A stretch of 64,000 nt of DNA, from NCBI GenBank assembly GCA_903893625.1, contig CAITND010000037.1, positions 1-64,000 of the forward strand, in the 5' to 3' direction. The notes beneath the pieces were generated by a model. It saw only the letters and a list, made by a program, of their open reading frames with translations, had not been told where the DNA came from and did not search any database. Position numbers and translations under genes: made by a program. This DNA is from an uncultured Oscillatoriales cyanobacterium. Its GTDB lineage: Bacteria > Cyanobacteriota > Cyanobacteriia > Cyanobacteriales > Microcoleaceae. Below are positions 1-8,952 of the stretch, in pieces. Position 1 is the stretch's first letter. Each line of letters starts with the position of its first letter.

Positions 1-153
1 AAAGGTTCCATAATCTTAAATTATAGATACAAAAACACATTTTTCTGGTTATAACCTACAACATAAATTTTGTCAAGTCATTGGCTCTGTTTTTAAATGT
101 TAGGAAAAGTTGTTGCAACTATTATTACCACATCGGACAATAATTGAGATAGG

Positions 154-220
154 AGAAACCGGGTTTCTTCACAAAACTTTTTATTTTTACCGAGAGATGA
201 TATTAGAAACCCGGTTTCTT
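154..220. repeat. Inverted copies of dispersed palindrome AGAAACCSGGTTTCTT
   Basis: AGAAACCGGGTTTCTT (154-169) and AGAAACCCGGTTTCTT (205-220) form an inverted pair just downstream of the RTX protease. The same 16-mer family recurs in this window near 11664-11703, 54583-54658 and 63524-63556, mostly at 3' ends of genes. Transcribed, the pair makes a strong hairpin and may serve as a terminator. Confidence 0.75.
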
Positions 221-227
221 GGGAAAG

Positions 228-1676
228 TTAAATTGAAATAAAACGACCTTTAAGTTGTTCTGGGGAAACCTCAGAAACCACACCTAAAATTTTATTTGTT
301 CCCGTAACCCGAATCACCGTTTCAGATAAATAGGAATAGGAATTTGTTGAGAATTCTAAGGTTAAATTTGCTTCTGTTAAACCTTCTGTTAAGCCAATTT
401 GATCAATACCCGGTTCAAAATCTTCAATAATATCCGCCAATAATTGATCTGAATTAGAGGCTACTAAGGAAAGAATAAATAGATCTGAACCTGTTCCTCC
501 GGTTAAATAGTCGCTCCCTAAATCTCCAGTTAACGTATCATTTCCATCTCCTCCATAAAGATAATCAAAATCTTGACCCCCGGCTAAAAAATCATTTCCT
601 AATCCACCCCAAAGGGTATCAAACCCTAAATTTCCATAAAGATTATCATTTCCCTCATTTCCATAGAGATCATCACCTCCTTTTCCCCCAAATAGATGAT
701 CATCTCCTCCCAAACCATTGAGGGTGTCATCCCCTTGATATCCATAGAGAAAATCATTATTGATTGTGCCAACAATATCATCATTTCCGCTATAGGAAGA
801 AGGATTAATTATTTGATTAATCCAATCTGCATAGACCGAAACTCTGGTATCGGAAGCATATTCACCAAAGCTATCATCTAAGGTATTTGTAACATCAATA
901 CCCGGTGTTGCTGAAGTAAAACCTGTGGAAGTTAAACCCGCAATTTTGCCATTAATAAAGGCTGGCCCTCCCGAATCCCCTGGACTAATATTGACTTCTG
1001 ATAATCCCAATCCTAAATCATTAATGCCAAATTCTTGTCCAAAAGCATCATTTTGGGGTAAACCATTATCAAAATCATAAACTAATTGTTTTCCCGGTTG
1101 ATTATTATAATCATAAGGGGAGCTATTAAATAATTCACCGAAAGCATCATAACGATTCTGCCCCATTCTTTTTGTCGAAACAATATCAGAATACTCCTGT
1201 TCTCCTGAATTCCCAGTAGCAGCAAACCCATAGCCTACTTTTTGAATAATTTGCCCCAGTTCATCTGAACCCGTATAAATATCATAGCGATTGGCGGCTT
1301 CTGGTGCAGGTTGAGAGAGTTCTAAAATGGCAATATCATTGTTATAATTAAAATCAGAAGTCCAATCAGGATGAATATAAATTTGAGAAACAGGAATTAC
1401 AACTTGACCCGATGGTAAATCAAAATAAATGGTATAGTCTGAAGGAGAAAAATAATCAGGTTGTGCAAATTCATTCGTTACACAATGAGCAACGGTTAAA
1501 ATATGACGTCCGGTTGTTAACAATGATCCTGTACAACTACCACCATCAAGTCCTTGAATTTTAACAACACCATCTAACCCCATTCCAGGTTGCACTAAAT
1601 AAGTCAAATCGTTGGGATTAGAGGTAGGAACAGAAATGCGAGGTTGGGGTGCAATTATGGGCAAAGAAGTTGACAT
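228..1676 (-). CDS. Trypsin-like serine protease with RTX calcium-binding repeats
   Basis: 482 aa. The N-terminal half is a chymotrypsin-fold (S1) protease with a complete triad: H64 in TVAHC, D114 in NNDIAILEL and S235 in GDSGGPA. Residues about 297-400 are a run of RTX nonapeptides (GGxGxDxLxGG type, e.g. GGDGNDTLTGD) that bind calcium on the outside of the cell. There is no N-terminal signal peptide; RTX proteins usually leave by type I secretion using a C-terminal signal, which fits the non-repetitive last 80 residues. No type I transporter gene is nearby. The domain calls are direct; the substrate is unknown. Confidence 0.9.
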   Translation of the reverse strand: MSTSLPIIAPQPRISVPTSNPNDLTYLVQPGMGLDGVVKIQGLDGGSCTGSLLTTGRHILTVAHCVTNEFAQPDYFSPSDYTIYFDLPSGQVVIPVSQIYIHPDWTSDFNYNNDIAILELSQPAPEAANRYDIYTGSDELGQIIQKVGYGFAATGNSGEQEYSDIVSTKRMGQNRYDAFGELFNSSPYDYNNQPGKQLVYDFDNGLPQNDAFGQEFGINDLGLGLSEVNISPGDSGGPAFINGKIAGLTSTGFTSATPGIDVTNTLDDSFGEYASDTRVSVYADWINQIINPSSYSGNDDIVGTINNDFLYGYQGDDTLNGLGGDDHLFGGKGGDDLYGNEGNDNLYGNLGFDTLWGGLGNDFLAGGQDFDYLYGGDGNDTLTGDLGSDYLTGGTGSDLFILSLVASNSDQLLADIIEDFEPGIDQIGLTEGLTEANLTLEFSTNSYSYLSETVIRVTGTNKILGVVSEVSPEQLKGRFISI

Positions 1677-1841
1677 TTTGTTTAACTTAAATCAGGATAA
1701 TTTTGGAAGATACAGTCTGGGTATTCAGAATAGAATGGGACAAAGACAGCCACCGGGTTTCTAGTTTTTTTTGCAAGATGATCCTGTAGAACCTTAATTT
1801 ATATTAACATTAAGAAAAACTACTCAATTGCAGAACTCTCT

Positions 1842-2099
1842 ATGGCCGCAAATGTTGAAATTTACACTTGGAGTACCTGTCCCTTCTGTATTCGAGCTAA
1901 AGCATTACTGAAGAAGAAAGGTGTAGACTTCACCGAATACGTTATTGATGGGGATGAAGCCGCGCGAGAGCAAATGGCACAACGGTCAAATGACAGTCGT
2001 TCCCTTCCTCAAATCTTTATTAATAATCAGCACATTGGGGGTTGTGATGATATTTATGCCTTAGATCGTCAAGGGAAACTTGATCCCTTACTGGTTTAA
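1842..2099 (+). CDS. grxC: Glutaredoxin 3
   Basis: 85 aa, normal length for a single-domain glutaredoxin. The dithiol active site CPFC lies at residues 13-16, followed by the cis-Pro region RSLPQIF and the glutathione-binding GGCDD motif near the C-terminus. It reduces protein disulfides and glutathione mixed disulfides in the cytosol. It lies 130 bp upstream of a glutathione synthetase gene on the same strand, an arrangement that couples glutathione supply and use. Start is the ATG at 1842. Confidence 0.95.
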   Translation: MAANVEIYTWSTCPFCIRAKALLKKKGVDFTEYVIDGDEAAREQMAQRSNDSRSLPQIFINNQHIGGCDDIYALDRQGKLDPLLV

Positions 2100-2109
2100 T
2101 TCTATTCTA

Positions 2110-2168
2110 AATCCTGGCATAATCAAAAACTTATAATTTATTTAGGGTAAGTTTAAAATGCCAGGATT
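2110..2168 (+). promoter_or_regulatory. Inverted repeat between grxC and gshB
   Basis: AATCCTGGCAT (2110-2120) and ATGCCAGGATT (2158-2168) form a perfect 11-bp inverted repeat around a 37-nt AT-rich loop. It could be a terminator or attenuator between the two genes; no strong T-run follows, so its role is uncertain. Confidence 0.4.
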
Positions 2169-2228
2169 AAAAATGTAACCTTTGTTCTAATTTTCGCCTA
2201 ATCTGTTAACCTTTAACTGTGAATAAAG

Positions 2229-3203
2229 ATGAGATTTGCCTTTATCATTGACCCGATAGAAAAATTAAATCCCAGTCATGATACTAGCGTTGCGTTAATG
2301 GAAGCAGCGCAACTTTTAGGCCATGAAATTTGGGTGACACAAGCTCACCAATTAAATGTAATTGAAGGTCAAACTTGGGGACTTTTAACCCAGGTTCACC
2401 TCACACCAATTGTTAGAGATCAGAATCGTTGGGTAGTAAAAGAACCTTGGTTTTCTATTGATAAACCTACACTCCAACCCCTAGAAAATATGGATGCGGT
2501 GTTTATGCGAACCGATCCTCCTGTAACGATTCCATATCTCTATGCAACCTATCTTTTAGATTATATTAACCCAGAAAAAACCTTAGTGATTAATTCGCCT
2601 CATGGGTTAAGAACAGCGAATGAAAAAATGTACGCACTGCAATTCAAAGATTGCATTCCTACAACTATTGTGAGCCGCGATAAACAGGTAATTCGAGAGT
2701 TTGTTGAACGTCAAGGAGCGGCGGTTTTAAAACCATTAGGAGGAAAAGCGGGAGAGGGAATTTTATTTTTGGAAGGAAGCGATCGCAATCTGAATTCTTT
2801 AATTGAAATTAGCACCCAACAGGGTATATATCCGGTAATGATTCAGACCTTTTTACCCGAAGCAAAAGATGGAGATAAACGAATTATTTTGTTAAATGGT
2901 GAACCCATTGGAGCCATTAATCGCATTCCTACGGGTCAAGAATTTAGAGGAAATATGGCTGTTGGGGGACGAGTTGCTAAAACTAAAATTACCGATCGAG
3001 AATATCAAATTTGTCAACAATTAGCTCCTAAATTAGTCGCCGATGGCTTATATTTTGTGGGAATTGATATTATTGGAGGTTATTTAACAGAAGTAAATGT
3101 CACCAGTCCGACTTGTATTCGGGAAATTGATTTATTGGATGGGGTTTATTTAGGAAAGCAGGTAATTGAATGGGTAGAAAATAAAATCACGAACCGCTTT
3201 TGA
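2229..3203 (+). CDS. gshB: Glutathione synthetase
   Basis: 324 aa, typical of prokaryotic GshB. It joins gamma-glutamylcysteine and glycine using ATP, the second step of glutathione synthesis. An N-terminal pre-ATP-grasp domain (FIIDPIEKLNPSHDTS is the family opening) is followed by an ATP-grasp domain with the glycine-rich loop LKPLGGKAGEGILFL and the C-terminal metal/ATP segment VGIDIIGGYLTEVNVTSPT. It follows grxC on the same strand. Confidence 0.95.
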   Translation: MRFAFIIDPIEKLNPSHDTSVALMEAAQLLGHEIWVTQAHQLNVIEGQTWGLLTQVHLTPIVRDQNRWVVKEPWFSIDKPTLQPLENMDAVFMRTDPPVTIPYLYATYLLDYINPEKTLVINSPHGLRTANEKMYALQFKDCIPTTIVSRDKQVIREFVERQGAAVLKPLGGKAGEGILFLEGSDRNLNSLIEISTQQGIYPVMIQTFLPEAKDGDKRIILLNGEPIGAINRIPTGQEFRGNMAVGGRVAKTKITDREYQICQQLAPKLVADGLYFVGIDIIGGYLTEVNVTSPTCIREIDLLDGVYLGKQVIEWVENKITNRF

Positions 3204-3261
3204 TCTGAGTTAATTTATAACTCTATTCTTAGGAGTAGTTCTTTATTATTTCTCCAAGAAA

Positions 3262-3642
3262 TTACTCGCCCAGATTGATAAACTTTAGCAATAAAAGGGG
3301 ATGATTATTTATAGCAAATCTTGTCATTTTTGGCAAGGAATTGACAAAAGTGAAAGCGATCGCATCTCCTGACAAATTTGTTGACGCTAAAACAAAAACT
3401 CTCACATTAGCTTGAGCAATACTCAAAATTTGAGAGGTGCGATAACCAATTTTTTCATCTTTAGTTAAAACAACCCAATGGCGATTTCCAACATCTATTA
3501 ACCAGTCTTCATCTCTAATATTCTGAGGAAAATGATCATCATGAATTTCAACAGTTGCTCCTGCTTTTCTTAAAGCTTCTGGAACTTTAACTCGACCTAA
3601 ACAGCGATCAATAAAAAATATAACTTGATCGGTTTGACTCAT
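3262..3642 (-). CDS. PIN-like (DUF5615-type) protein, probable toxin partner
   Basis: 126 aa from the ATG at 3642, which overlaps the stop of the upstream gene by 4 nt (ATGA). A longer reading to 3663 is possible but less likely. The compact alpha/beta sequence has the acidic positions of PIN-like RNases: FFIDRCLG near the N-terminus, then DEDW and VVLTKDEKIGYR. The family is commonly encoded with DUF433 proteins as a toxin-antitoxin-like pair, and a DUF433 gene lies immediately upstream. RNase activity is inferred from family, not shown. Confidence 0.65.
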   Translation of the reverse strand: MSQTDQVIFFIDRCLGRVKVPEALRKAGATVEIHDDHFPQNIRDEDWLIDVGNRHWVVLTKDEKIGYRTSQILSIAQANVRVFVLASTNLSGDAIAFTFVNSLPKMTRFAINNHPLLLLKFINLGE

Positions 3643-4331
3643 GCTACTAAGTCCAATTCGCAACGAATTCCCTCTTCAATTAAGCTATGATCACATTGAT
3701 AATCGATTGCTAATTCATCAATAGATTCTCCGGCTTTATAACGTTCTGCTAAAATAATGGTGGGAATTCCAGTTCCCATTAAGACAGGACGACCAAAGGA
3801 AATCCGAGGATCAATCACAACAATTTTGGGAGCATTTCTATCAAAATTCCGAGTAAAAGGAAATAGTTTAATCGGTAATCCTGATGGATCTCGTTCAATT
3901 CTACTTAAAAATTGGTAGAATACTTCTTTTAAAGCCAATTGACCTGTTAACGAAACATTTAATAACCCTCCAAACTGTTCAACAAATAAGTTAACGCCAT
4001 CGGTTTGAAAGTCTAATTGTGCTAAGGGGTGCGGTGCGGAAAATTCTTGATTAAGATAATCTAAAGCCACGCGAACTTTAGCTAAAGGGACTTGATGAAG
4101 TCGCCGAATAGCACTTAAAACATGAACCTCAATTAAATTAGTAAAAGACAGTTGTTTCTTGGAAGTAGAAGGTAATTCAATTAATGGGGTAAAATAGTGT
4201 TTTCCTTGACGAGTGGGATAATAACGACCATAGACCCAAGATCTCAAGGTTCCGGTGGGAAGTTGTAAATATTTTGCAACTTCCGGTAGGGAATAATTGG
4301 GCAAATCACGAACTTCTAAACCCATCGGCAT
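3639..4331 (-). CDS. DUF433 protein with N-terminal helix-turn-helix, probable antitoxin
   Basis: 230 aa, longer than minimal DUF433 antitoxins (about 75 aa). An N-terminal MerR/XRE-like helix-turn-helix is suggested by SLPEVAKYLQLPTGTLRSWV, and the C-terminal DUF433 domain contains RISFGRPVLMGTGIPT and SIDELAIDY. It is translationally coupled by ATGA to the PIN-like gene. By family precedent it would neutralise that protein and autoregulate the pair. An alternative start two codons in is equally plausible. Confidence 0.65.
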   Translation of the reverse strand: MPMGLEVRDLPNYSLPEVAKYLQLPTGTLRSWVYGRYYPTRQGKHYFTPLIELPSTSKKQLSFTNLIEVHVLSAIRRLHQVPLAKVRVALDYLNQEFSAPHPLAQLDFQTDGVNLFVEQFGGLLNVSLTGQLALKEVFYQFLSRIERDPSGLPIKLFPFTRNFDRNAPKIVVIDPRISFGRPVLMGTGIPTIILAERYKAGESIDELAIDYQCDHSLIEEGIRCELDLVA

Positions 4332-4485
4332 TATCTTTCATCCTTTAGCTATTTCAATCAAGACAACCATTGATCATATTATACATATTTATGTTAAAAT
4401 AAGCACAAAGTTTTTGATTTTAATCAAGACAGAGATTGCGTTTAAAGCTGCTCTGAAACTGCGGATATTTTGATCAGGAGAAACA

Positions 4486-5604
4486 ATGACAACAGACACA
4501 AAAATTGGTATTGCCGTAATTGGGACAGGATTCGGTAAAAAAGTTCATATTCCTGCCTTTCAAGACCATCCTAAAACCCAAGTAGTTGCGGTTTATCATC
4601 GAGATTTAGAAAAAGCAAAAGCGATCGCTTCTAGCCATAATATTCCCCATGCGCTGAATAGTATTGATGAAATTGTCGCGTTACCTGAAGTTCAAGGGGT
4701 TGCGATTTCAACTCCTCCCTTTTTACATTTTGAAATGGCTAAAAAAGCCCTGAATGCTGGCAAACATCTATTATTAGAAAAGCCCACAACTTTAACCGTT
4801 CAAGAAGCCAAATATCTGCATAAAATTGCTGAATCTAAAGGGTGTATTACCAGTCTTGATTTTGAATTTCGGTTTATTCCTGCTTGGCAACATTTTGCCC
4901 AACTGTTAGCTGAAAACTATGTAGGTGAAAAAAGATTAATTAAAATTGATTGGTTAGTTTCCAGCCGTGCTGATCAGAATCGACCTTGGAATTGGTATGC
5001 ACAAAAAGACAAAGGAGGCGGGATATTAGGCGCAATTGGTTCCCATAGTTTTGATTATATTTCCTGGTTATTTGGTTCAATTAAACGCCTCTGTGGACAA
5101 CTTAATACTTCAATTTCCTTGCGTCCTGATCCTGAAGCGGGAGGACAATTAAAAACCGTTGATGCGGATGATATTTGTACCCTAATTTTAGAATTTCATG
5201 ATGGTACACCTTGTCAAATTTGTTTGAGTTCTGTTACCTATCAAGGACGAGGACATTGGGTAGAAGTTTATGGAAGTGAAGGAACCTTAATTTTAGGCAG
5301 TGATAATCAACAAGATTATGTACACGGATTTCGCTTATGGGGAAGTCAAAAGGGTCAACCTTTAAGCGAAATTTCGATTCCTGAAGGGTTAGAATTTCCT
5401 CGGATTTATCCTGATGGTCGCATTGCACCATTGATGCGAGTAATTGACCGATGGATAAGTGGAATTGAACAGGGTAAAAGTTTAGAACCTTCCTTAAAAG
5501 AAGGGGTTTATTCCCAACTGTTAATGGATTTAACCCAGGAATCAAATGAAACCGGAACTTGGGTGAATGTACCCGCTTTTGAACCCTTTCTAGTTGCTGA
5601 GTAG
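4486..5604 (+). CDS. Gfo/Idh/MocA family NAD(P)-dependent oxidoreductase
   Basis: 372 aa. The N-terminal Rossmann fold has IGTGFGKKVHIPAF and the family signature LLLEKPTT (EKP motif) near residue 100. The C-terminal alpha/beta substrate domain holds GGGILGAIGSHSFDYISWL, with the His of the family's active site. Members oxidise or reduce sugars, inositols or biliverdin-like substrates; the substrate here cannot be read from sequence. It is a single-gene unit divergent from the DUF433/PIN-like pair, preceded by an AGGAG ribosome site. Confidence 0.85.
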   Translation: MTTDTKIGIAVIGTGFGKKVHIPAFQDHPKTQVVAVYHRDLEKAKAIASSHNIPHALNSIDEIVALPEVQGVAISTPPFLHFEMAKKALNAGKHLLLEKPTTLTVQEAKYLHKIAESKGCITSLDFEFRFIPAWQHFAQLLAENYVGEKRLIKIDWLVSSRADQNRPWNWYAQKDKGGGILGAIGSHSFDYISWLFGSIKRLCGQLNTSISLRPDPEAGGQLKTVDADDICTLILEFHDGTPCQICLSSVTYQGRGHWVEVYGSEGTLILGSDNQQDYVHGFRLWGSQKGQPLSEISIPEGLEFPRIYPDGRIAPLMRVIDRWISGIEQGKSLEPSLKEGVYSQLLMDLTQESNETGTWVNVPAFEPFLVAE

Positions 5605-5984
5605 AACTGACAAAACCGATCATTTTAAATCCTCAATATTGTGTAGTGATGGGCGTAGCCCATCCTACCTGATTTTTCCCTGACACCCGACTGACTATTC
5701 AGGGAACATCAATTGTGGTATTATGAATTTGCAACTCCTCTGAAAATAGTTTACTCTCTGTAGATAGCTGCAAAAAACCACCGGAAAAGTCCAGGTGGAA
5801 GTTGTTACCATTTCTATGCAAGCTAATTTCATTTTAATGAGTTCGCATTAAACACAATATCATCCAAAAGGGTCGCCCATTCCAACAACATTAAAATTAC
5901 CCAATTTGATGATAGTGGGTGGCTGGATGCCTCACGAGTTAATTATCACATCTGATTCCGTTCAATAGAATTGAGGTTACAATC
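5605..5984. other. Gene-free stretch with palindromic repeat and small hairpins
   Basis: No supported gene. It contains the palindrome GATGGGCGTAGCCCATC at about 5648-5664 (another version is at 24893-24910) and a short hairpin CCACC...GGTGG around 5780-5800. The last 150 bases lead into a small membrane-protein gene and may hold its promoter; no clear -35/-10 pair was identified. Confidence 0.5.
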
Positions 5985-6185
5985 ATGAAAACTTTACTGA
6001 TGAGTGCCTTGATGGTTAAACAATCCTTAAGCAGTATTGCTAACTCTTACGCCATCATTAGCTTCAGTTATGTAGTGGGTTTATTTCTGATTTTATTTGG
6101 TTTTTTTGGTGTTGCTGCTTCTCAGTCCTCTGGAGTTTATATAAAGTCTGTTGAATCTTCTCATTCCACCTCACAGAACTTTTAA
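5985..6185 (+). CDS. Small single-span membrane protein of unknown function
   Basis: 66 aa. One strongly hydrophobic stretch, roughly residues 24-46 (AIISFSYVVGLFLILFGFFG), predicts a single transmembrane helix; the tail is Ser-rich and polar. I recognise no family. A hairpin follows at 6198-6250, consistent with a monocistronic transcript. A free-standing small ORF with its own possible terminator favours a real gene, but codon evidence in 66 codons is weak. Confidence 0.45.
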   Translation: MKTLLMSALMVKQSLSSIANSYAIISFSYVVGLFLILFGFFGVAASQSSGVYIKSVESSHSTSQNF

Positions 6186-6197
6186 GTCTTTAGATTG

Positions 6198-6252
6198 ATG
6201 AGAGTTTAAGAATTGTTTAAATCAAGTTTAAATCTTTTCCAAACTCTCATTT
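6198..6252 (+). terminator. Possible intrinsic terminator after the 66-aa membrane protein
   Basis: ATGAGAGTTT (6198-6207) pairs perfectly with AAACTCTCAT (6241-6250), followed by TTTT. The inner 33 nt contain two TTTAAAT copies that could extend the fold. The long loop lowers confidence. Confidence 0.4.
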
Positions 6253-6428
6253 TAGGAACCCATTACTTCAATTCCCCTGGTAACTTTTCTTGCGTATTCC
6301 TAATAATCTTTAAGTTTTTTGAGACTCTTTAACGATTCGATTGCGCGAGTTTAATTCTTCATCTAAAATTCAGAATGAAGTCCATCAGTGATCTACCGAC
6401 AGAACTTGACTAAGTTCTGATTAAATTT

Positions 6429-8297
6429 ATGAAACCCCAACAGCGATATACCTCTGCTGAACTGTCTCGTACCATTACTATTGAACGGGCTATTCGTTCT
6501 GTGACTGAACTGCGACAAACAGCCCTATCCTTAGAAGAAGAACTTGCTGATTTACTTCAGAAAACTTCTCCAAACTGTCGAGAAAGTGCCTATAATTTAG
6601 TTCACTATTTGGCGATTCGTCGCCATGACTTGCGGGAGCTACAGCGTGAATTAATTCGGTTAGGATTGAGTTCTTTAGGACGAATGGAAGCCCATGTTAT
6701 GGCTTCTTTAGATGCGGTTTTAGGAACATTATATCGTTTAGAACAACGGTCTATTCCTGCTGAATTAGAACAGGAAGCTCCCATTACTTTTGAAGTGGGA
6801 AGTGATCTTTTAGCAGAAAAAGCAGTGGCAATATTAGGCCCTACTCCTAAACAACATAATACAAGGGTAATGGTAACAATCCCCAGTGAAGCCACAAATG
6901 ATCCAAAAATTATTTATAATTTATTGGTGCAAGGGATGAATGTGATGCGAATTAATTGCGCCCATGATCATCCCCAAGCCTGGGAAAAAATGATCCAAAA
7001 TTTACGCGCAGCCGAACGACAATTAGGAAAATCCTGTCGAATTTCCTTTGATTTAGCAGGGCCAAAATTACGCACAGAACAGATTGAACCGGGGCCAGAA
7101 TTAATCAAATGGAAACCCACTCGCAACGCTTTAGGACAAGTCATTAAACCCGCAAAAATTTATTTTACAATTCAACCTCATACCCTGCAACATAAAAACA
7201 ATATCATTCCCATTCAAGGAAGCCTATTAGAATTAGCAAAAGTTGGGGATCAAATTCGGTTTACCGATAGCAGGGGAAGTCGTCGATTTTTGAACGTCAT
7301 AGAAGTGAATAAAACCACTTGTATTTGTGAAAGCGACAAAACAACTTATGTGGTCTCTAATACTAAATTATCTCTCTATCGAGGGAAGAAATTAATTGCT
7401 AAAGATACTGTTAGCCAACTTCCTTCCCAACCTCAAGCCATTACCCTAGCTCAAGGGGATTCATTCATGATGATTCAAGGAGATATTTTAGGGAAATCTG
7501 CTGTTTTAGATAAATCAGGAAACCTGATCGAACCTGCTTGTTTAGGTTGTACTTTACCTGAAGTTTTCCGAGATGTAAAAATAGGAGAACGCATCTTTTT
7601 TGATGATGGTAAAATAGGAGGTGTGATTCGAGACGTTCATCCCCAGCAATTTCGGGTTGAAATTACCTCAACTGTTACTGAAATTGCTAAACTCAAAAGT
7701 GAAAAAGGCATTAATCTTCCTGATACCAGTTTAAATCTGCCCGCTTTAACAGAAAAAGATATTCAAGATTTAGAATTTATTGCTCAACAGGGGGATATGG
7801 TAGCACTTTCCTTTGTGCAGAAACCTGAAGATATTGAATCCTTAATTAACGAATTAAAACGACTGCAAGTCGATCATTTAGGGATTATTCTAAAAATAGA
7901 AACCAAACGAGCTTTTGATCAACTTCCGCGACTTTTATTAGCCGTTATGCAGCATCCTGCTATTGCCGTTATGGTAGCACGGGGAGACTTAGGAGTTGAA
8001 GTGGGATTTGAACGACTTTCAGAAGTTCAAGAAGAAATTTTATGGCTGTGTGAAGCGGCTCATATTCCGGTAATTTGGGCAACTCAAGTGTTAGAATCAA
8101 TGGCAAAAGGAGGAATGCCATCTCGCGCCGAAGTCACCGATGCAGCAATGGGAAGTCGGGCAGAATGTGTGATGCTGAATAAAGGGGCTTATATTGATAA
8201 AGCCTTACAATTTCTCTGTGATGTATTAGGACGAATGCAAGATCATCAAGACAAAAAAACCTCAATGTTAAGAAAGTTGAGTATTTCGGATTTGTAA
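6429..8297 (+). CDS. Atypical long pyruvate kinase-like protein
   Basis: 622 aa against about 470-590 for ordinary bacterial pyruvate kinase. Residues 1-140 are a helical extension. The TIM-barrel core is recognisable by MRINCAHD (in place of RLNFSHG), [22 protein letters not shown], the catalytic Lys in LKIETKRA (K489), [11 protein letters not shown] and [17 protein letters not shown]. The B-domain region is enlarged by about 100 residues. The protein ends shortly after the barrel, so the usual C-terminal allosteric domain is missing. The barrel chemistry residues look mostly kept; whether it makes pyruvate in vivo is open. Confidence 0.8.
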   Translation: MKPQQRYTSAELSRTITIERAIRSVTELRQTALSLEEELADLLQKTSPNCRESAYNLVHYLAIRRHDLRELQRELIRLGLSSLGRMEAHVMASLDAVLGTLYRLEQRSIPAELEQEAPITFEVGSDLLAEKAVAILGPTPKQHNTRVMVTIPSEATNDPKIIYNLLVQGMNVMRINCAHDHPQAWEKMIQNLRAAERQLGKSCRISFDLAGPKLRTEQIEPGPELIKWKPTRNALGQVIKPAKIYFTIQPHTLQHKNNIIPIQGSLLELAKVGDQIRFTDSRGSRRFLNVIEVNKTTCICESDKTTYVVSNTKLSLYRGKKLIAKDTVSQLPSQPQAITLAQGDSFMMIQGDILGKSAVLDKSGNLIEPACLGCTLPEVFRDVKIGERIFFDDGKIGGVIRDVHPQQFRVEITSTVTEIAKLKSEKGINLPDTSLNLPALTEKDIQDLEFIAQQGDMVALSFVQKPEDIESLINELKRLQVDHLGIILKIETKRAFDQLPRLLLAVMQHPAIAVMVARGDLGVEVGFERLSEVQEEILWLCEAAHIPVIWATQVLESMAKGGMPSRAEVTDAAMGSRAECVMLNKGAYIDKALQFLCDVLGRMQDHQDKKTSMLRKLSISDL

Positions 8298-8364
8298 GCC
8301 TCTAATTTTATCGAATAGCTGGTATAATATAAGGCTATGTTGCTTTAAATTGGAACAATATCCG

Positions 8365-8847
8365 ATGAATATTCGCATTGGCAATGGTTATGATATTCAT
8401 AAATTAGTCACCGGACGGGCATTAATTTTAGGCGGGGTAAAAATTAACCATGAATTAGGACTATTAGGGCATAGTGATGCGGATGTTTTAACCCATGCTA
8501 TTATGGATGCGATGTTAGGGGCTTTAAGTTTAGGAGATATTGGGCATTACTTCCCCCCAACGGATGAAAAATGGGCGGGGGCGGATAGTTTAGTATTATT
8601 AAAACAGGTGAATCAACTGATTTTAGAACGGGGTTGGAAAGTGGGGAATATTGATTCTGTGATTGTCGCCGAACGTCCGAAATTAAAACCTCATATTAAA
8701 GCAATGCGCTATATGCTGACTACAACATTAAACTTAGATATTGATCAAATTAGTGTCAAAGCAACCACCAATGAACAATTAGGCCCCGTTGGTCGAGAAG
8801 AAGGAATTGCGGCTTATGCAGTGGCGTTATTAGAAAAAGTGAATTAA
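8365..8847 (+). CDS. ispF: 2-C-methyl-D-erythritol 2,4-cyclodiphosphate synthase
   Basis: 160 aa from the ATG at 8365 (a TTG five codons upstream is possible). Family opening [11 protein letters not shown], zinc-binding [17 protein letters not shown], substrate segment [15 protein letters not shown] and the C-terminal [18 protein letters not shown] are all present. It forms MEcPP from CDP-ME-2-phosphate in the plastidial-type MEP isoprenoid pathway, feeding carotenoid, phytol and quinone synthesis. It lies 67 bp downstream of the pyruvate kinase-like gene on the same strand. Confidence 0.96.
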   Translation: MNIRIGNGYDIHKLVTGRALILGGVKINHELGLLGHSDADVLTHAIMDAMLGALSLGDIGHYFPPTDEKWAGADSLVLLKQVNQLILERGWKVGNIDSVIVAERPKLKPHIKAMRYMLTTTLNLDIDQISVKATTNEQLGPVGREEGIAAYAVALLEKVN

Positions 8848-8952
8848 AATTGATCACGAGTCAAAAACACCGAATAGAAAATAACAGGAGTTTATGCCTC
8901 TAATGCCAATGCGCTATTAATATAATTGGGAGTTCAATTCATTTCTGAATCA

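Noticed and set aside
5234-5623. 129-codon minus-strand ORF
   Set aside because: Antisense to the conserved C-terminal domain of the Gfo/Idh oxidoreductase; no family features.
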